Positions 34,887-46,756 of a stretch of 64,000 nucleotides of DNA are shown here, piece by piece; the stretch's first letter is position 1; every line of letters begins with the position of its first letter. The stretch comes from Siphonodentalium dalli (Eukaryota > Mollusca > Scaphopoda > Gadilida > Siphonodentaliidae). The stretch covers positions 59,821,094-59,885,093 of the forward strand of contig CP136065.1 in the NCBI GenBank assembly GCA_032622095.1, in the 5' to 3' direction. The notes beneath the pieces are model-generated. The model was not told the DNA's origin and searched no databases. It was given only the letters and a program-made list of their open reading frames with translations. The position numbers and the translations under genes were made by a program.

Positions 34887-35237
34887 TATTTACATACTAA
34901 GTGTTGTCATCACTAAATCCAGCATTCTGATTGGTCGGCGCACACGTGGCTAGTTGCAGTTATTTCTCGGTGAATGCGCAACGCCTCATAACACCAAGCT
35001 CATAACACCATCGATACGTCATTGGGTTTGGAAAGACGAACGCGTAATGTTTTGGGCGCATTTGGACTCGCACAGGATTGACTTAGTACATCATCGGGTT
35101 TCAATATGAAGAGAAATTGTTCCTATTAACTTTTGCCAAGGGTGCTATTGGGTATTTTGGGCTGTTTTTGTCACGATACACTTTTCGATTTAAATACATT
35201 TACAAAAGTGGCTTTTTCGCTAAATGTATATAATATA

Positions 35238-35398
35238 TAAGGATTAACTGTCATATGGACTATTTTTATGGAGATGTAACCGTGAGGTCAGTGGTCATAA
35301 CTTGTATGTAAAACCCTTCGGGTTTTACACAAGTTATGTCCACTTACCTCACGGTTACATCTCCATAAAAACAGTCCACATGACAGTTAATCCTTATT
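35238..35398. repeat. Single foldback element
   Basis: Arms AAGGATTAACTGTCATATGG and the complementary CACATGACAGTTAATCCTT, also GGAGATGTAACCGTGAGG twice inverted, with a GTAAAACCCTTCGGGTTTTAC tip. Almost no loop, so a long stable hairpin. Confidence 0.75.
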
Positions 35399-35591
35399 TG
35401 AAGGGGTTAACAGCGATCAATACCACCTTGCACCTTCGTCCTAAATGGATTCATACAATCATTTCCAAAAGCATACACATTGGTACTGATTGGCGTGGTC
35501 TATTTTTCAGTTTTGTGGGATATCCAAATAATATAAGCAGATGACAGGCAGAGAATCACCATATAGATCCTTTTCTAAATTAGTGGACATA

Positions 35592-35724
35592 CCGTAATGC
35601 CCTAAATAATCGACTCACTGAGAGCTTTCCGATGAATGGCAACAAGCCATATTTCCGACTAATCCTGAAAAATTACCCATAATTCTGCTGTGGTTAAGAA
35701 GTCGATTATTTAGGGCATTACTGT
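35592..35724. mobile_element. Family A MITE, internally deleted left arm
   Basis: TACCGTAATGCCCTAAATAA then directly GAGAGCTTTCCGATG and the full right arm to GGCATTACTGTA. Confidence 0.8.
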
Positions 35725-36059
35725 AACTGGAACATATTAGCCAATGTTGTTGGAGACATTGAATGAATCATAATCACAGGTCTGTTGTCTCTCAGTGCAA
35801 AACAGTTCTTAATATTAATTGCTGCATCACCGTGACTTCATAATCAATCAAACTTTGATCTGATTTAGACAGTCCAATTTCACTTGGCCTTTATTTTAAT
35901 TGTAAAGTTGGCAGAGAAAGGAACTCATTTTCTGAAGCATGTGCCACAGACAGCCTTATCACTTGGGGGAAGCCACAATTCTTAAATTGCTGTAATCATT
36001 CTCCTGCTGCTGACTGGTCAACATTTTGCCAATTTTCCAAAGAAAGCAGATGATATCTT

Positions 36060-36460
36060 GCAGGCCTCAAAATATGGTGCTGGACATTTGCAGAATAAGT
36101 CCCCAGCATACGGTGAATTAATGAGGCTATACCCAGCAAAGCAAAGGAAAGCTATGGGAGACCTAGACACAGATTTAAATTCTCAGATGGTGATGTACAC
36201 ATTGATTATGCATGATGTCATCTGCCAATTTGGGGATATTGAGAAACTAACCTAAAAAAAGGAAAAATAAGTTTCTAAGAAACTGAAAACTTGTTAATTT
36301 GATAATAAGGATACTTTCCAGAGAAGATGAGGCCTAAGCAGAATGAGGTGTGCAGAGTGTGAATTTAGTGAAGCTAGCCCACTATGCGGGATAGTGTCAC
36401 TAAATTCACCCTCTGGGCACCTCATTCTGCAAATGTCCAGCACCCTATACTGAGTCCTAT
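36060..36460. mobile_element. Family D MITE, CTGGAC subtype
   Basis: GGTGCTGGACATTTGCAGAA to TTCTGCAAATGTCCAGCACC, same end subtype as 17393; right palindrome intact, left one decayed. Confidence 0.7.
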
Positions 36461-37422
36461 ATCGTATGAGGGTCTCATTAAATTGATCTAAAATCTCTAA
36501 TCAAAAACAGAATTGTTTATATATGCATTAGGATGAATGTGAGCCAAACTATATAAGGTTAGAGCATAAGAACAGTTCTTTACCAGAATCAATCAAGTCA
36601 AAAACGAGAATTATTCTAGTAATGAACTATTCACATGCTCTGAACAACTTAGATCACAATTGACTGTACACAACAATGGGATTAGCTCGAAATCACTATT
36701 GAGCGGATGTCAACCCATTTGCATTGGCCAATATTGAACATGCCTTAGAAATTTGTGTGCTTTTCAAAAAATTGGGGAATGATTGTAACAATGGGATTGT
36801 GCTCTATAAGACACATATTGTTGATTCATGAGAATTTCTAGTCGAAAATTAATGCTTATCTCTACTGTAAGTGTAAACTTCAGCTAAGGTCCTCGGTTGG
36901 TAGAGGAAATAAATAGAGCTTCGTCTCAATCATAGTGCTCGGCAGTACCCTCTCAATCATCAATACAAACTCAAAAGAAGTTTATCTTTGCATTATATGA
37001 GTATTGAGTGTTGAGTACGGGAGCAGTGTACTGAAAGAAGGCGTTCAATAAACAAGTATTGATTTTTAGATGGATAATCTGTGTGAAAGAAATAAAGATC
37101 AATCTGGTGAAAAATTGATGGCTTTTTATGCATAAAATACAGGAAGGTTATATCGTCTGGGTATGGGAACGGTGCAGATCACGCGGGTGACGAGGTTTTT
37201 TATGACGCAAGTATTAAGTTTTATGGATCAGAGCACTCAATTTACGTCTGTTGAATTTAACTATAAATATAAGTTATATCTGAAGGCAGTTTGATTCAAT
37301 TATTCTGTCTGAAATGTTTGGAATAGAACCCAATTTGAAGCCCAATTATGGTGTTGCATACCACCATTTCTATCAAGATTAAATTAGCAGTCGAGACTAA
37401 CCACCACCTCCCTGATATCATA
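36461..37422. other. Intronic sequence without identified features
   Basis: AT-rich; nothing recognised. Confidence 0.4.
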
Positions 37423-37690
37423 TTAACCCTTTCTTCACTAAAACTCATTGGCGAGCAGTTCCCTTAGGAAATGTTTAAATATTAAATTCAACAAATGGCC
37501 ATAGGCCGTTTGTTGTACTTATTATCTGAACATTTCCCACCAATTAATAGGAATCTTTCGGCACTGGTATAATCTGTTTGACTGTCTGTCTGCTTATATT
37601 TCCTCAACAACCCTCCGAATAAATAATAGACCATTCCAATGTATACTTTTATAACAGAGTGGGAGAATACAATCAGTAAACAAAGGATTA
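37423..37690 (+). mobile_element. Family E MITE, full form
   Basis: TTAACCCTTTCTTCACTAAA, foldback CAACAAATGGCCATAGGCCG, CATTCCAATGTATACTTTTA, and CAAAGGATTAAA end. Confidence 0.8.
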
Positions 37691-37764
37691 AATTCTGAAG
37701 TATGATGCCAATTAAAGATACAGTAAGCATGTGCTGGAATATTCAAATCATATATATGCGCACC

Positions 37765-38812
37765 AAGCCATCATCGTTGTAATATGACCACAGCTACTGA
37801 AAGTGGCGAAAAATGCCAACCCACCATCCATCACTTTTAAGTCTGGGACATTGTCAGTGTCATTTCCTTTAAAGGCACAGGTTATAGGTTATAGGTTATA
37901 ATTTAGAAATAAGAGTAACCATATTATTAAATTTTCCACAAGAATATACTAATAATAAAGTTCAATGATAGTATGAATGCAATATTATCCACAAAACACA
38001 CTTTGCGTGAGCCAAGCATTTGTTTATATACAGCACGTAAATAATGAGTGATAAGCAAAACACTCATTTTGTGAGTGATTCACAGTGACCCATTCAACAT
38101 TGAAATCTTGAGAGGCAATGATTAGCAAGCACTATATCGGTATGTTGGTATTCCTGTTAGAATAGTCACAACCGTTAAAACTGTCATAAACAGAAAGAAT
38201 ATAATGTTATAGACAAAGTTTGTTCTAATACCAATTATAAATAACGAGCATATTGCATATTATTACTATATGCTATGCAAACAAATGCCAAATTATGTAA
38301 ACAAATAATAAATAAAGAGTATGCGATAAGCACAACACTCAACAACAGGGAGACGTACCCCAATAAGTGAACTTTGGTTAGAAATGTCACCAAGTTGTTT
38401 ATAACATACTGATATAGCCCTCGCTGATCATTGCCTCTCATGATTTTGGTGTTGATTGTGTCACCATGAATCATTCTCACAAAAAAATCACCACGGTGTC
38501 GAGTGTTTTGCTTATCACTAACTATTTACGTGTTGAATACAAACAAATGCTCGGTTCACGCAAAGTGTGTTTTGTGGATAATATCACATTCATACATCAT
38601 TGAACTTTATTATTAGTATATTCTTGCAGAAAATTTCATAATTTGTTAATTCTTATTTCTAAATTATAGCCTATAACAAAGGCCATCCATGCTTTTTAAG
38701 GAACTGACACTGACAATGTCACAGACTTAAAAGTGATGGATGGTGAGCTGGTGTTTTATGCCACTTTCAGCAGCTAAGGTCATATTACAAAGATGATGGC
38801 TTGGTGTGTCAT
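37765..38812. mobile_element. Element with ~310-bp inverted repeats
   Basis: Arms 37765-38075 and 38490-38812 are inverted copies: CAAGCCATCATC/GATGATGGCTTG, CCATCCATCACTTTTAAGTC/GACTTAAAAGTGATGGATGG, GAGCCAAGCATTTGT/ACAAATGCTCGGTTC. The ~415-bp loop has no known domain. Probably a non-autonomous DNA transposon. Confidence 0.75.
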
Positions 38813-38844
38813 GGAACCTGACCATTCCACACAGTGAATGAATG

Positions 38845-38945
38845 AGGGTGACGACCCCCCTCCCCCTGGCATCCGGCATCCGGCTTAAAATGGACCCCGG
38901 CATCCGGAATACGCCATAACAGAGAGGCGGCATCCGGAATACTAT
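38845..38945 (-). repeat. GCATCCGG-rich repeat
   Basis: GGCATCCGGCATCCGG, GGAATACGCCATAACAGA and GGGTGACGACCCCCC recur, inverted, at 45430-45560. On the other strand both read GGGGTCGTCACCCTCA. Confidence 0.65.
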
Positions 38946-39115
38946 TTGATTAAATTTATTGAAAACAGACTCGGGAACGAAGTGAACGTTGGCATGAGGT
39001 ATTGGAATTAGTCTCCGTATTGACTAGTAATGATTTGATTTAGCAGCTTTACGGAAAGATTAAACTTTTTACTAAATGTATGATCTCGTATCATACATAT
39101 ATATATACGACTGTC

Positions 39116-39368
39116 TAACTTACTCGCGGCCATATTGGATCCACCAGGTCCGGTTCCGTCGTTTTAGTGCTACAGTTCAAAGTTTTGGAATAGCATTTCC
39201 ATATTTGACATAAATGGAAGTCATGAATATTCAAAAGCTCCATATATGGAAATGCTACTCCAGAACTTTGATCTGTAGCAATAAAACAACCGGGACTGCA
39301 TGGAAGAATATCTGATACCATGGAACCGGACCTGCATGCATGGTGGATCTAATATGGCCGCGAGTTAA
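39116..39368. repeat. Single foldback element (GCGGCCATATT ends)
   Basis: TTACTCGCGGCCATATTGGA at one end and TCTAATATGGCCGCGAGTTA at the other, with inverted CATTTCCATAT / ATATGGAAATG segments. MITE-like. Confidence 0.75.
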
Positions 39369-39600
39369 TGACAGGCGTTAATGATAGGGCGTATTGGGTG
39401 GGGGTGAAAGGCATAGACCATGTTCCAAATGACAGGAGTGGTATAATATACTGAATGAGGAGAAGTTGAAGTGGCATACGTGCGGAAACCACCTATATAG
39501 CCAATCTTGGGTGACCGTTCATGGTCGTACACGGTAGTATTAAACACCAGGGACACGCAAATAGAAAACTAACATCTTTTTAATATTTAATATTTCAAAT

Positions 39601-40043
39601 TAAAGGTACTCAATCAGAGGGTCTCCATATCATCACATTCCAACAAAAACGACAACATGTTTTGAAATGCCGCTTCAGTTATCATAATCTAATAATTGCC
39701 CAAATATAACGAAAAGCACAATCAACTATAGTATAAAATTCCACAAAACCCTGCAAAACCTGTTATTTATCAACATTTTGTTCAACGAAATTTTGCCGGT
39801 TTGTCAAATATCTAACACAAAAAGCCACTTGATTTTACCCGCAATTTGGTCAATGAAATTCTTCTCGTTGACTGTCTATTGGGCCACCTAAAATAATAGA
39901 TTTCAAACATCGATATTTGATCACTCTGAGCGGTGATGGGTGCATGGGTTCCTCGACTCGAATCAAATATGTTTTACCCCCTCCCCCCCGAAGCCAACGA
40001 AATAGTAATTTGCGAGCGTTTATTCGGATTGAGTACCTTTAAC
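39601..40043 (+). mobile_element. Family G element, intact ends
   Basis: TTAAAGGTACTCAATCAGAG to CGGATTGAGTACCTTTAA, ~440 bp, AT-rich inside; no coding capacity. Confidence 0.8.
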
Positions 40044-41219
40044 AAACGTATAGCATTATACATGTGCAGTATAGTAAGCACATTCTCAGCTAAGTGGGCC
40101 CAATGCACATGATGTTTCACCGAAAAATCGAAGTTAACCATAAGAGCCAATTCGGTTAGTTTCTTGAAGTAGAGTATCCATATAATTGAAATCTGTATTG
40201 GCGGACGTTTTAACAAATTATCCCCTGACATACAACAGATGGAAATATGGGCTAGTTTCCACTTTCCCATGCGACAGAATACGTTACATACGTTACCACT
40301 GCCGACTAGGCTAACGTCATTATGTATAACACATCGAGATTGCATTCGGATTTGCAAAGTATTAAAATGATCTGAAACTCGTTCAAGATCACAAAACTAG
40401 TGCTCTAATTCATTCTCTTCTCGATCCTTGGAAATTAAGCAAACATGTATTGTGGCGGACATGCATGTTCAAAATGATATATGATTATATGATATTATAA
40501 ACTAATGTATTTGGAAGTATATTATCTGCGATGGCTGTCTATTCAAATCAAGATTTTACTATTAGCATGCGTCTCGTTCACGGTGGTACCGTATTCTGTC
40601 GCTTATACCTTAAGTGCTCACAAGCTATACATTAAACATAAAATACTCATTTGACATTTAGACAATCAATTTTATTCCATATCATGTCAAATGTACAAGT
40701 TTAATACTGTTAAATATGCATGCAATTAACAATTAAGCATGCAGTGACTGCGTAGTGGGTAGGTGCTACTTATACGCTCAATATTGTTTATATAGGCTAA
40801 ATCTGACGTCTGCGTGGTATGGATGGGGTCTCGACGTGATATATATGAACGTTGTGAAGTCAGTTACATAATTGTACATTGACGCACACAGCCGTGCTCT
40901 TTAATATGAAAGCAAGTGATCACAATCGACTAGTCCACGCAATCGTGTATATCCTTCCCAAGAAACAACCAACACGCATTTCCTAATGAATAAATAACTC
41001 CTGGCATGTCAGGCACGAAGTCTATTGAAGCTGCCGAGCATTCAACAAATACACGGATCACGTGTGAGATACTGCTTTGAGCTTACGATATATACATGTA
41101 TGTTTAAAAAATACGATTTTTTCACGCCTATTTTGGAGCGCAAACCACCAAGGGACTTTATTTGATAAATGAAGGTCTGTTGTTGAAAGTTTTAGGTGGG
41201 ATATGTGTTCAATTCTAGC
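40044..41219. other. Intronic sequence without identified features
   Basis: A minus-strand frame at 39974-40357 is open for 127 codons but overlaps the G end and shows no motif or splice logic. Confidence 0.4.
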
Positions 41220-41395
41220 CAGGGTTGGGGCGATTACATTCCAATGTAATTGATTACAATTACAATTACTTTTGATTTACATGATTATGATTATTGATTA
41301 AATATTTTTCAAATGTAATTGATTACGATTACATTACTTTACTAAAATTAAACTGATTACTTTGGATTACATCTGATTACAATGTTTAGTTTCCA
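41220..41395 (+). repeat. GATTACA-rich repeat starting CAGGGTTGGGG
   Basis: CAGGGTTGGGGCGATTACAT followed by many ATTACAATTAC-type units. Elements with a CAGGGTTGGG start and ATTACA-rich body are known hAT-type repeats in animals; the matching right end is not seen. Confidence 0.45.
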
Positions 41396-42149
41396 ACCAT
41401 TTTGATCCCATAGGAATAACTAATGAAATAAATCAAATTAAAATATCAAATGTTATTTAATAACTATATAATACGTAAACAGGGAACGACTGAACAAATA
41501 AAACAACCAAGCAATAAGCACATAAACGTTTTTAATTAATTTGTGATGTTTTGTCATGGAGTTGTGCACCAACATATTGGGAATAGACCATGTTTTATGT
41601 GTATTTATTTAATTTTATTAAGTATAGTTTTCATTTCGCTCGAATCCAAAATATCATCGAGTGAAATGTTAATACGCTCGTATATGCTTAGCTGCTAATT
41701 TGTATACGAAGCATTTATATAAATGACCCAAATTGCACAAGTAAGCCCAAGATAGAGTTAAAACGAACTTAATTACAAACTATATACCGGCCTGGCTAAA
41801 TCGACAAGGACTCACTTTATCGTTCATATTGCATCAATGTGAAATGACAACTGTGGACAAAATGAAATTAAAACATGTGACCACAAGACACCATAAACAC
41901 TCCCCCGATCCAAATTCAGTTGACCGCCGTCAATTTTGATGGGGTTTGTGGTGACTGTTTAATGCGTCTTGGGGGGGGGGTAAATTACAGCACCCTTTGT
42001 TTGACCTTAATATATAAAGGAACCGAGAAATGGAATGGGTCACCTACATGAACCGATCTGCGTGGGCGGCTGCCATGTTCGAATAAGGAATGGAAGTCAC
42101 ATGGTTCGTATAAGTTTAATAAAAGCTGAAAAATGTGACTTTTTGAAAA
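41396..42149. other. Intronic sequence without identified features
   Basis: AT-rich; includes a run of 10 G near 41972. Confidence 0.4.
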
Positions 42150-42218
42150 AACAGTGGCGGCCATTTTGAAAAAAAAAGTGGCGTCCATATTGAAAAAAAG
42201 TGGCGGCCATTTTGAATC
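42150..42218 (+). repeat. Three tandem GTGGCGGCCATTTTGAAAAA units
   Basis: Three ~25-bp units differing by single changes. Confidence 0.85.
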
Positions 42219-42479
42219 AGTCGACCATTATGATTGGTTTGTTGGGGGAAAAATCAGTCTTCGCAGTTCACATTGACCATTCATGTCAAATTGCATGCTT
42301 TGCGTCACAATAAAGTGAACGATTCTGTTACTACCGTTGATACATAATTACATGCATAAGAAGGCAGTGTAACTCACCAAAATTGATCATAAGTGGTGTA
42401 AATTCAACATAATTGATATTTCGTTGTTTTCACTTGGTTATTTTCACGTATCCTTCCAAATAATAGTCATCGTATTTCC

Positions 42480-42540
42480 CGGACAGAACCGATTAAATTG
42501 GGAGAGAACCGACTCGATCGGGAGAGAACCGATCGAGATA
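42480..42540 (+). repeat. Short tandem repeat AGAACCGA
   Basis: GGACAGAACCGAT, GGGAGAGAACCGACTCGATC and GGGAGAGAACCGATC follow each other. Confidence 0.65.
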
Positions 42541-42994
42541 TCACAATTCGCAGTTTTCGTCGTTGTTATTACTCGCACAATAGGATTTTCATTATGACTA
42601 CGTTATTTGGGAAAACGAATCGAATTATCACCTAGATGGCTCAAAAATTGCGTTTTAACTGTCAAAAACTCACGAAAATGTATAATTTGGATCATCAGGA
42701 ACCGTCACAAATCAGTCAAGAACCATCACAAATCGGCGATAGAACGACTTCCGATGTAACAGTTCCTACACAGTGGGTGACCATTTCAGTCCATAAATTT
42801 GGCCGAAATTATTTAAATTATCTAAATATGCGGGTTTTTCTTTGAAAACTATTTTGGCGATATCACGTACACGGGGGTGATCCAACTGGAACACAAACCA
42901 TTTGCTAATTGTCATCTCAATACATCCAAAATAGCGTACAAAAGCCTCAATAGAGTATGTACGACCATCAAGTGTGTTCCATCCCATCCAATTG

Positions 42995-43315
42995 GTTTAC
43001 GAAACCACGAGACACTCGCTGGTTGGTTTGAGATACTCGATGATGGTTTTGTACACTAGTTGGGACACTCATAGGTTGGGTTGTGGGACATTTTGCATGG
43101 GATGGATTTAGACACCAGTTGTTTTAGACACTTCTGATTCTGATGGTTTGAGGTAATCGTCGTGATACATGGGACACCCATTTGGATGGTTATGAACAGT
43201 CATTAAATGGCGTGGGACACCCAGTGGATGGTTTGGGGTTCTCAATTGATGGTTTGAGACGCTCGTTGAGTTGTTTGGGATGTTTTGGAATACTCATTTG
43301 AGCGGGGTTGGACAC
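42995..43315 (+). repeat. Degenerate GGTTTGAGACACTC minisatellite
   Basis: At least ten loose ~25-30-bp units built on GGGACAC(T/C)CA, GGATGGTTTGAGA and CTCGTTG. Strong decay suggests an old array. Confidence 0.65.
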
Positions 43316-43559
43316 CATCGTACTCATAAGTGCAAATATAGTCATTATGGGGGGGGCGTGGGGTCTCTGGAGGAATACGGAACCTAGAAAATCTGATTTA
43401 TTTGAACATTCCTGGGGTGTAACACATTTGAGGCATCAAACCTTTCGTACGCGATTGTGCAAATAAAACCCAGCAGGCTCTCGGGTTAATAGCCAGTTAT
43501 GTTGGAAGGGCCACGTTAGAAGGTTTATCAATCTAAACCTCCCCATTATATGAAAATGT

Positions 43560-43692
43560 CATAGTGTATAATTGTATCTTTCTTCTGCTCATATTACCTG
43601 AAAATCCCTCAGAATTAATATAATACATCCTTACACCAGTTTTTTTTATAATTGAATGTCATTATTCCATTTAGTATAAAGAAAGGGCTAAA
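43560..43692 (+). repeat. Family E right-half fragment
   Basis: TTCTGCTCATATTACCTGAA, CCCTCAGAATTAATATAATA, CCATTTAGTATAAAGAAAGG. Confidence 0.6.
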
Positions 43693-44752
43693 TAATTCAT
43701 CTCACATGGAGATACTTCGAATTGCGTAATGTCCATGATATACCTGGATATACAGGGTATTATGCTTATCCGTCCATGCTTGACGAGTGTTTCTAGCATA
43801 TGGAAATTAAGGGAGGGGAAAATGACGCTTCGTTGGTGCAGGTAATATATGCGTACACAACAAATAACAAATCGAGTACATGAGACATTGCGATTTAATG
43901 ACCGTTTCATGCATAACATCGAGATGTCGAGCTATCATGCAGGTGTTTTATGGGCTGAAACGTTGGAATCTCGATCATGAACCCCACTAAGCTACTAATT
44001 GTATGATGCTGCAATACTCGCTATATCTATATTTGCGAATGTTGGAAGAACCCGTTGTAAACTCGATGAAAACTCGAACCTAACATGGGGTGCAAATAGA
44101 AATTACTGGAAGGGGTGCATTTAGAAACTATAGGTGAACACCCCTAACAGGGACCTCCAGCCACGTCCCTGCTAACTCGTGAGTTACACTGATTTAACAC
44201 ATCATAGCCTATACTATTAATGACATCAGAACATATATGAAACACAAACAAACATACATGCTTTCACTCTTGCGCATGCACCCACACCCTAAAGATGATC
44301 CATGTGCCGGTCTGTCCGAATGATAATTGGGATATTTTCAAGCAGAAACGGTCAAAATGTGAAGCATATCATTCGCATCTTTGACATCCCAGCTCTGGTT
44401 TGTCGACATTTCATCGCAGGATCGATCTGCGGCTTTGATACCCGAAGTTATGATGGGTACCCACACTTGGACTTAGCTAGTATTTTTGCAAACCGCTCTG
44501 CAGGTTGGACAATTTATGGTTAATTAAACATATATTTTTCTATTGATACACACATTATCCGCCATCTACGACTGATAATTATGGTTCAAACGAACCACCT
44601 AACGTCAGAATGTGTCTACTATTTATGATAAAAGCGGAAATGAGTCGGAATTTCTATTAAAGTTATCGGGTGAGAGCAAGCTGTGGTCGCTATCTCATTG
44701 AGGGGATATTCCGCTTTGCGAAGTTATGTTTTAATAGTGGATATCACCCCAT
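43693..44752. other. Intronic sequence without identified features
   Basis: A plus-strand frame at 44302-44523 has no recognised motif. Confidence 0.35.
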
Positions 44753-45241
44753 TTAAAGGTACTCAATCCGAACAGAGGGTCCCCATCTCAACAGATTCCA
44801 ACAACAACAATCCGATCAAAGGGTCCTATATTACTATTTATTTGGCTTTGGGGGTAAAAAATATTTGATTCGAGTCGAGGAACCCATCAAACAAAGCTCA
44901 GAGTTATTAGATATTGATTTTTGAAATTTGTTATTTACTCGAGATGAGTACTAATAATTGCCTTCAACTGCCGTAATCTGCTCGGGATGTGTACACCAAA
45001 ATCTATTCAAACCGACAAGGATGGATAACTCTAAAATCAAGTGGTAATAATAACGCAATTTTGACTGAGTTCTGGGCCAGAAAGTATTCCCGATAATGAA
45101 AAATAATAGATTTCTAAAATCGATATCTAACAAATCTGAGCTTTGATGGGTGACTTCCTCGACTCGAATCAAATATTTTTGACCCCCGAAGCCATTGAAA
45201 TAGTAATTGAGAGGAGTTTTATCGGATTGAGTACCTTTAAG
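44753..45241 (+). mobile_element. Family G element, best copy
   Basis: TTAAAGGTACTCAATCCGAA to CGGATTGAGTACCTTTAA, 489 bp. The two sides are themselves loosely inverted (GGGTAAAAAATATTTGATTC and GAATCAAATATTTTTGACCC). Confidence 0.85.
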
Positions 45242-45429
45242 GACAAGGGGGTCGATACAATTTTCCTCTATTTACCATCACTCTGAATTCTGAAGTTAGC
45301 GGACGTAATTTCGTTGTGTTTTTGCTGTTTAACCATTCGGCAAAACTCGTCAGATTCCGTCATCCTTGGCCCGCAGAGGTCACAGGTCGAGGAGTTCAGA
45401 ATGGCTGTTTAACGTCAAGAAAAATTATC

Positions 45430-45560
45430 AATGGAAGCATCCGGCATCCGATATATGTGCCCGACGTCATCCGGCGTACGGTGGTCTGGCATCCGGAATA
45501 CGCCATAACAGACCCCGCATCCGGCGTACGAAAAGGGGGGTCGTCACCCTCATGAATGGG
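45430..45560 (+). repeat. GCATCCGG-rich repeat, second copy
   Basis: GCATCCGGCATCCG, CATCCGGCGTACG, GGCATCCGGAATACGCCATA, GGGGTCGTCACCCTCATGAA. Related to 38845-38945 in reverse. Confidence 0.65.
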
Positions 45561-45656
45561 AATATATAGGGTGTTTCTCTGCCCATTGTCTGCATATATT
45601 ATCTGAATATTCCACCACAAGACCAGTGGGTGAAGCCATTCAGGATCAAAGGGTTA

Positions 45657-46755
45657 GCTAAGAAAAAGGCCATACCAATTTCAGTTATAGTTCTACATCA
45701 AAGCTGTTAAGTTTCACGGATTGTCTGTGAGACTCACAGATTGCTATGGACAAAACCTCCAAAACACGGAAGACCACCCAATTTTCCCGCATTGTGCAGA
45801 TGTACTGTTGCCGTCAGTAACATCAAGAGTAATTTCATATTCATCATTATTCAGTACTAATCAGCAGTACTAATTGAGACTAATTAATGTTCACACCCCT
45901 TCGTAGCCGTGCGAGCTGTCATAAAAGTATAAACAATAGATTTAATAATGCGACTTAAATACTCTAGCAGAGGGTGGAGCGAACAAGTCAGATTCTATTT
46001 GGCTTTATTAGTTCCTCTCTGTTAGAGCGTTAGCACGGTGATCTGAGCGGATTGTAATCGAAAGAGAGCAGCCGCCCCGTGCTAGTGCCGGCGAGTGAGA
46101 CGGTTTTGGATTAGGCTTAGGACGACGGACAATGGAGCTAATCCCTGACGCCGCGTTGGCTGCAATGCAAAGATCTCAAATAGTGGACACTGTTAGTTGG
46201 AATCTCCAATCTAACAGGGGCTATTGTTTTATAGAGCCCATATACAGAATGAGCAGGTGATGCCAAAGTGTCCTGGGCCCACAAACAAGGTACCCCGCCT
46301 TGCTCACCGGAAGCTTATATTATGCTAATGATGAACAGACAGTCTGCCGTAGGAGCAGTTTTAGCCAGTCAAAAATAAAAATAGTGTAAATAAAATTGTA
46401 GAGAATCCTGAATATCATGAATTGATTACACGATGGTATACACTTACAAAGCCCAAAATTTACAACTATAAATTCAACAACAGTCGTAGTCAGGTTATGT
46501 TGTTTATATAAACATCGGAGGTGCCCTTGTTGTTAGCGGGAGGTATCGGAATCCACCGAGATCGCATCGGGCGCATACATTCCTATATTTTACATATTTC
46601 CGCGTTATCATATATGTATATTTACATATTAAATATAGTATACACAAATTATGGCATCCAGGTGAGACATAAAAATCTCTCGCGGAAAACAGACGCAAAC
46701 GGACGGACGGGCGGACTGACTAAACGGCAGACATTGAATGTCGGTCACAAAGCTA
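45657..46755. other. Leader-like sequence before a retroelement-like ORF
   Basis: Mostly unassigned. From about 45960 base composition rises in GC (CAGCCGCCCCGTGCTAGTGC) up to a short frame starting ATGGAGCTAATCCCTGACGC. This may be the 5' part of the same element as the ORF at 46757, but no LTR or other boundary is visible. Confidence 0.3.
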
Positions 46756-46756
46756 T

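Noticed and set aside
39974-40357. 127-codon minus-strand frame
   Set aside because: Overlaps the end of a G element, no recognised motif, no compatible splice sites.
46021-46130. tRNA-like or promoter-like look of the GTTAGAGCGTTAGCACGG region
   Set aside because: No box B and no cloverleaf could be drawn; left unassigned.
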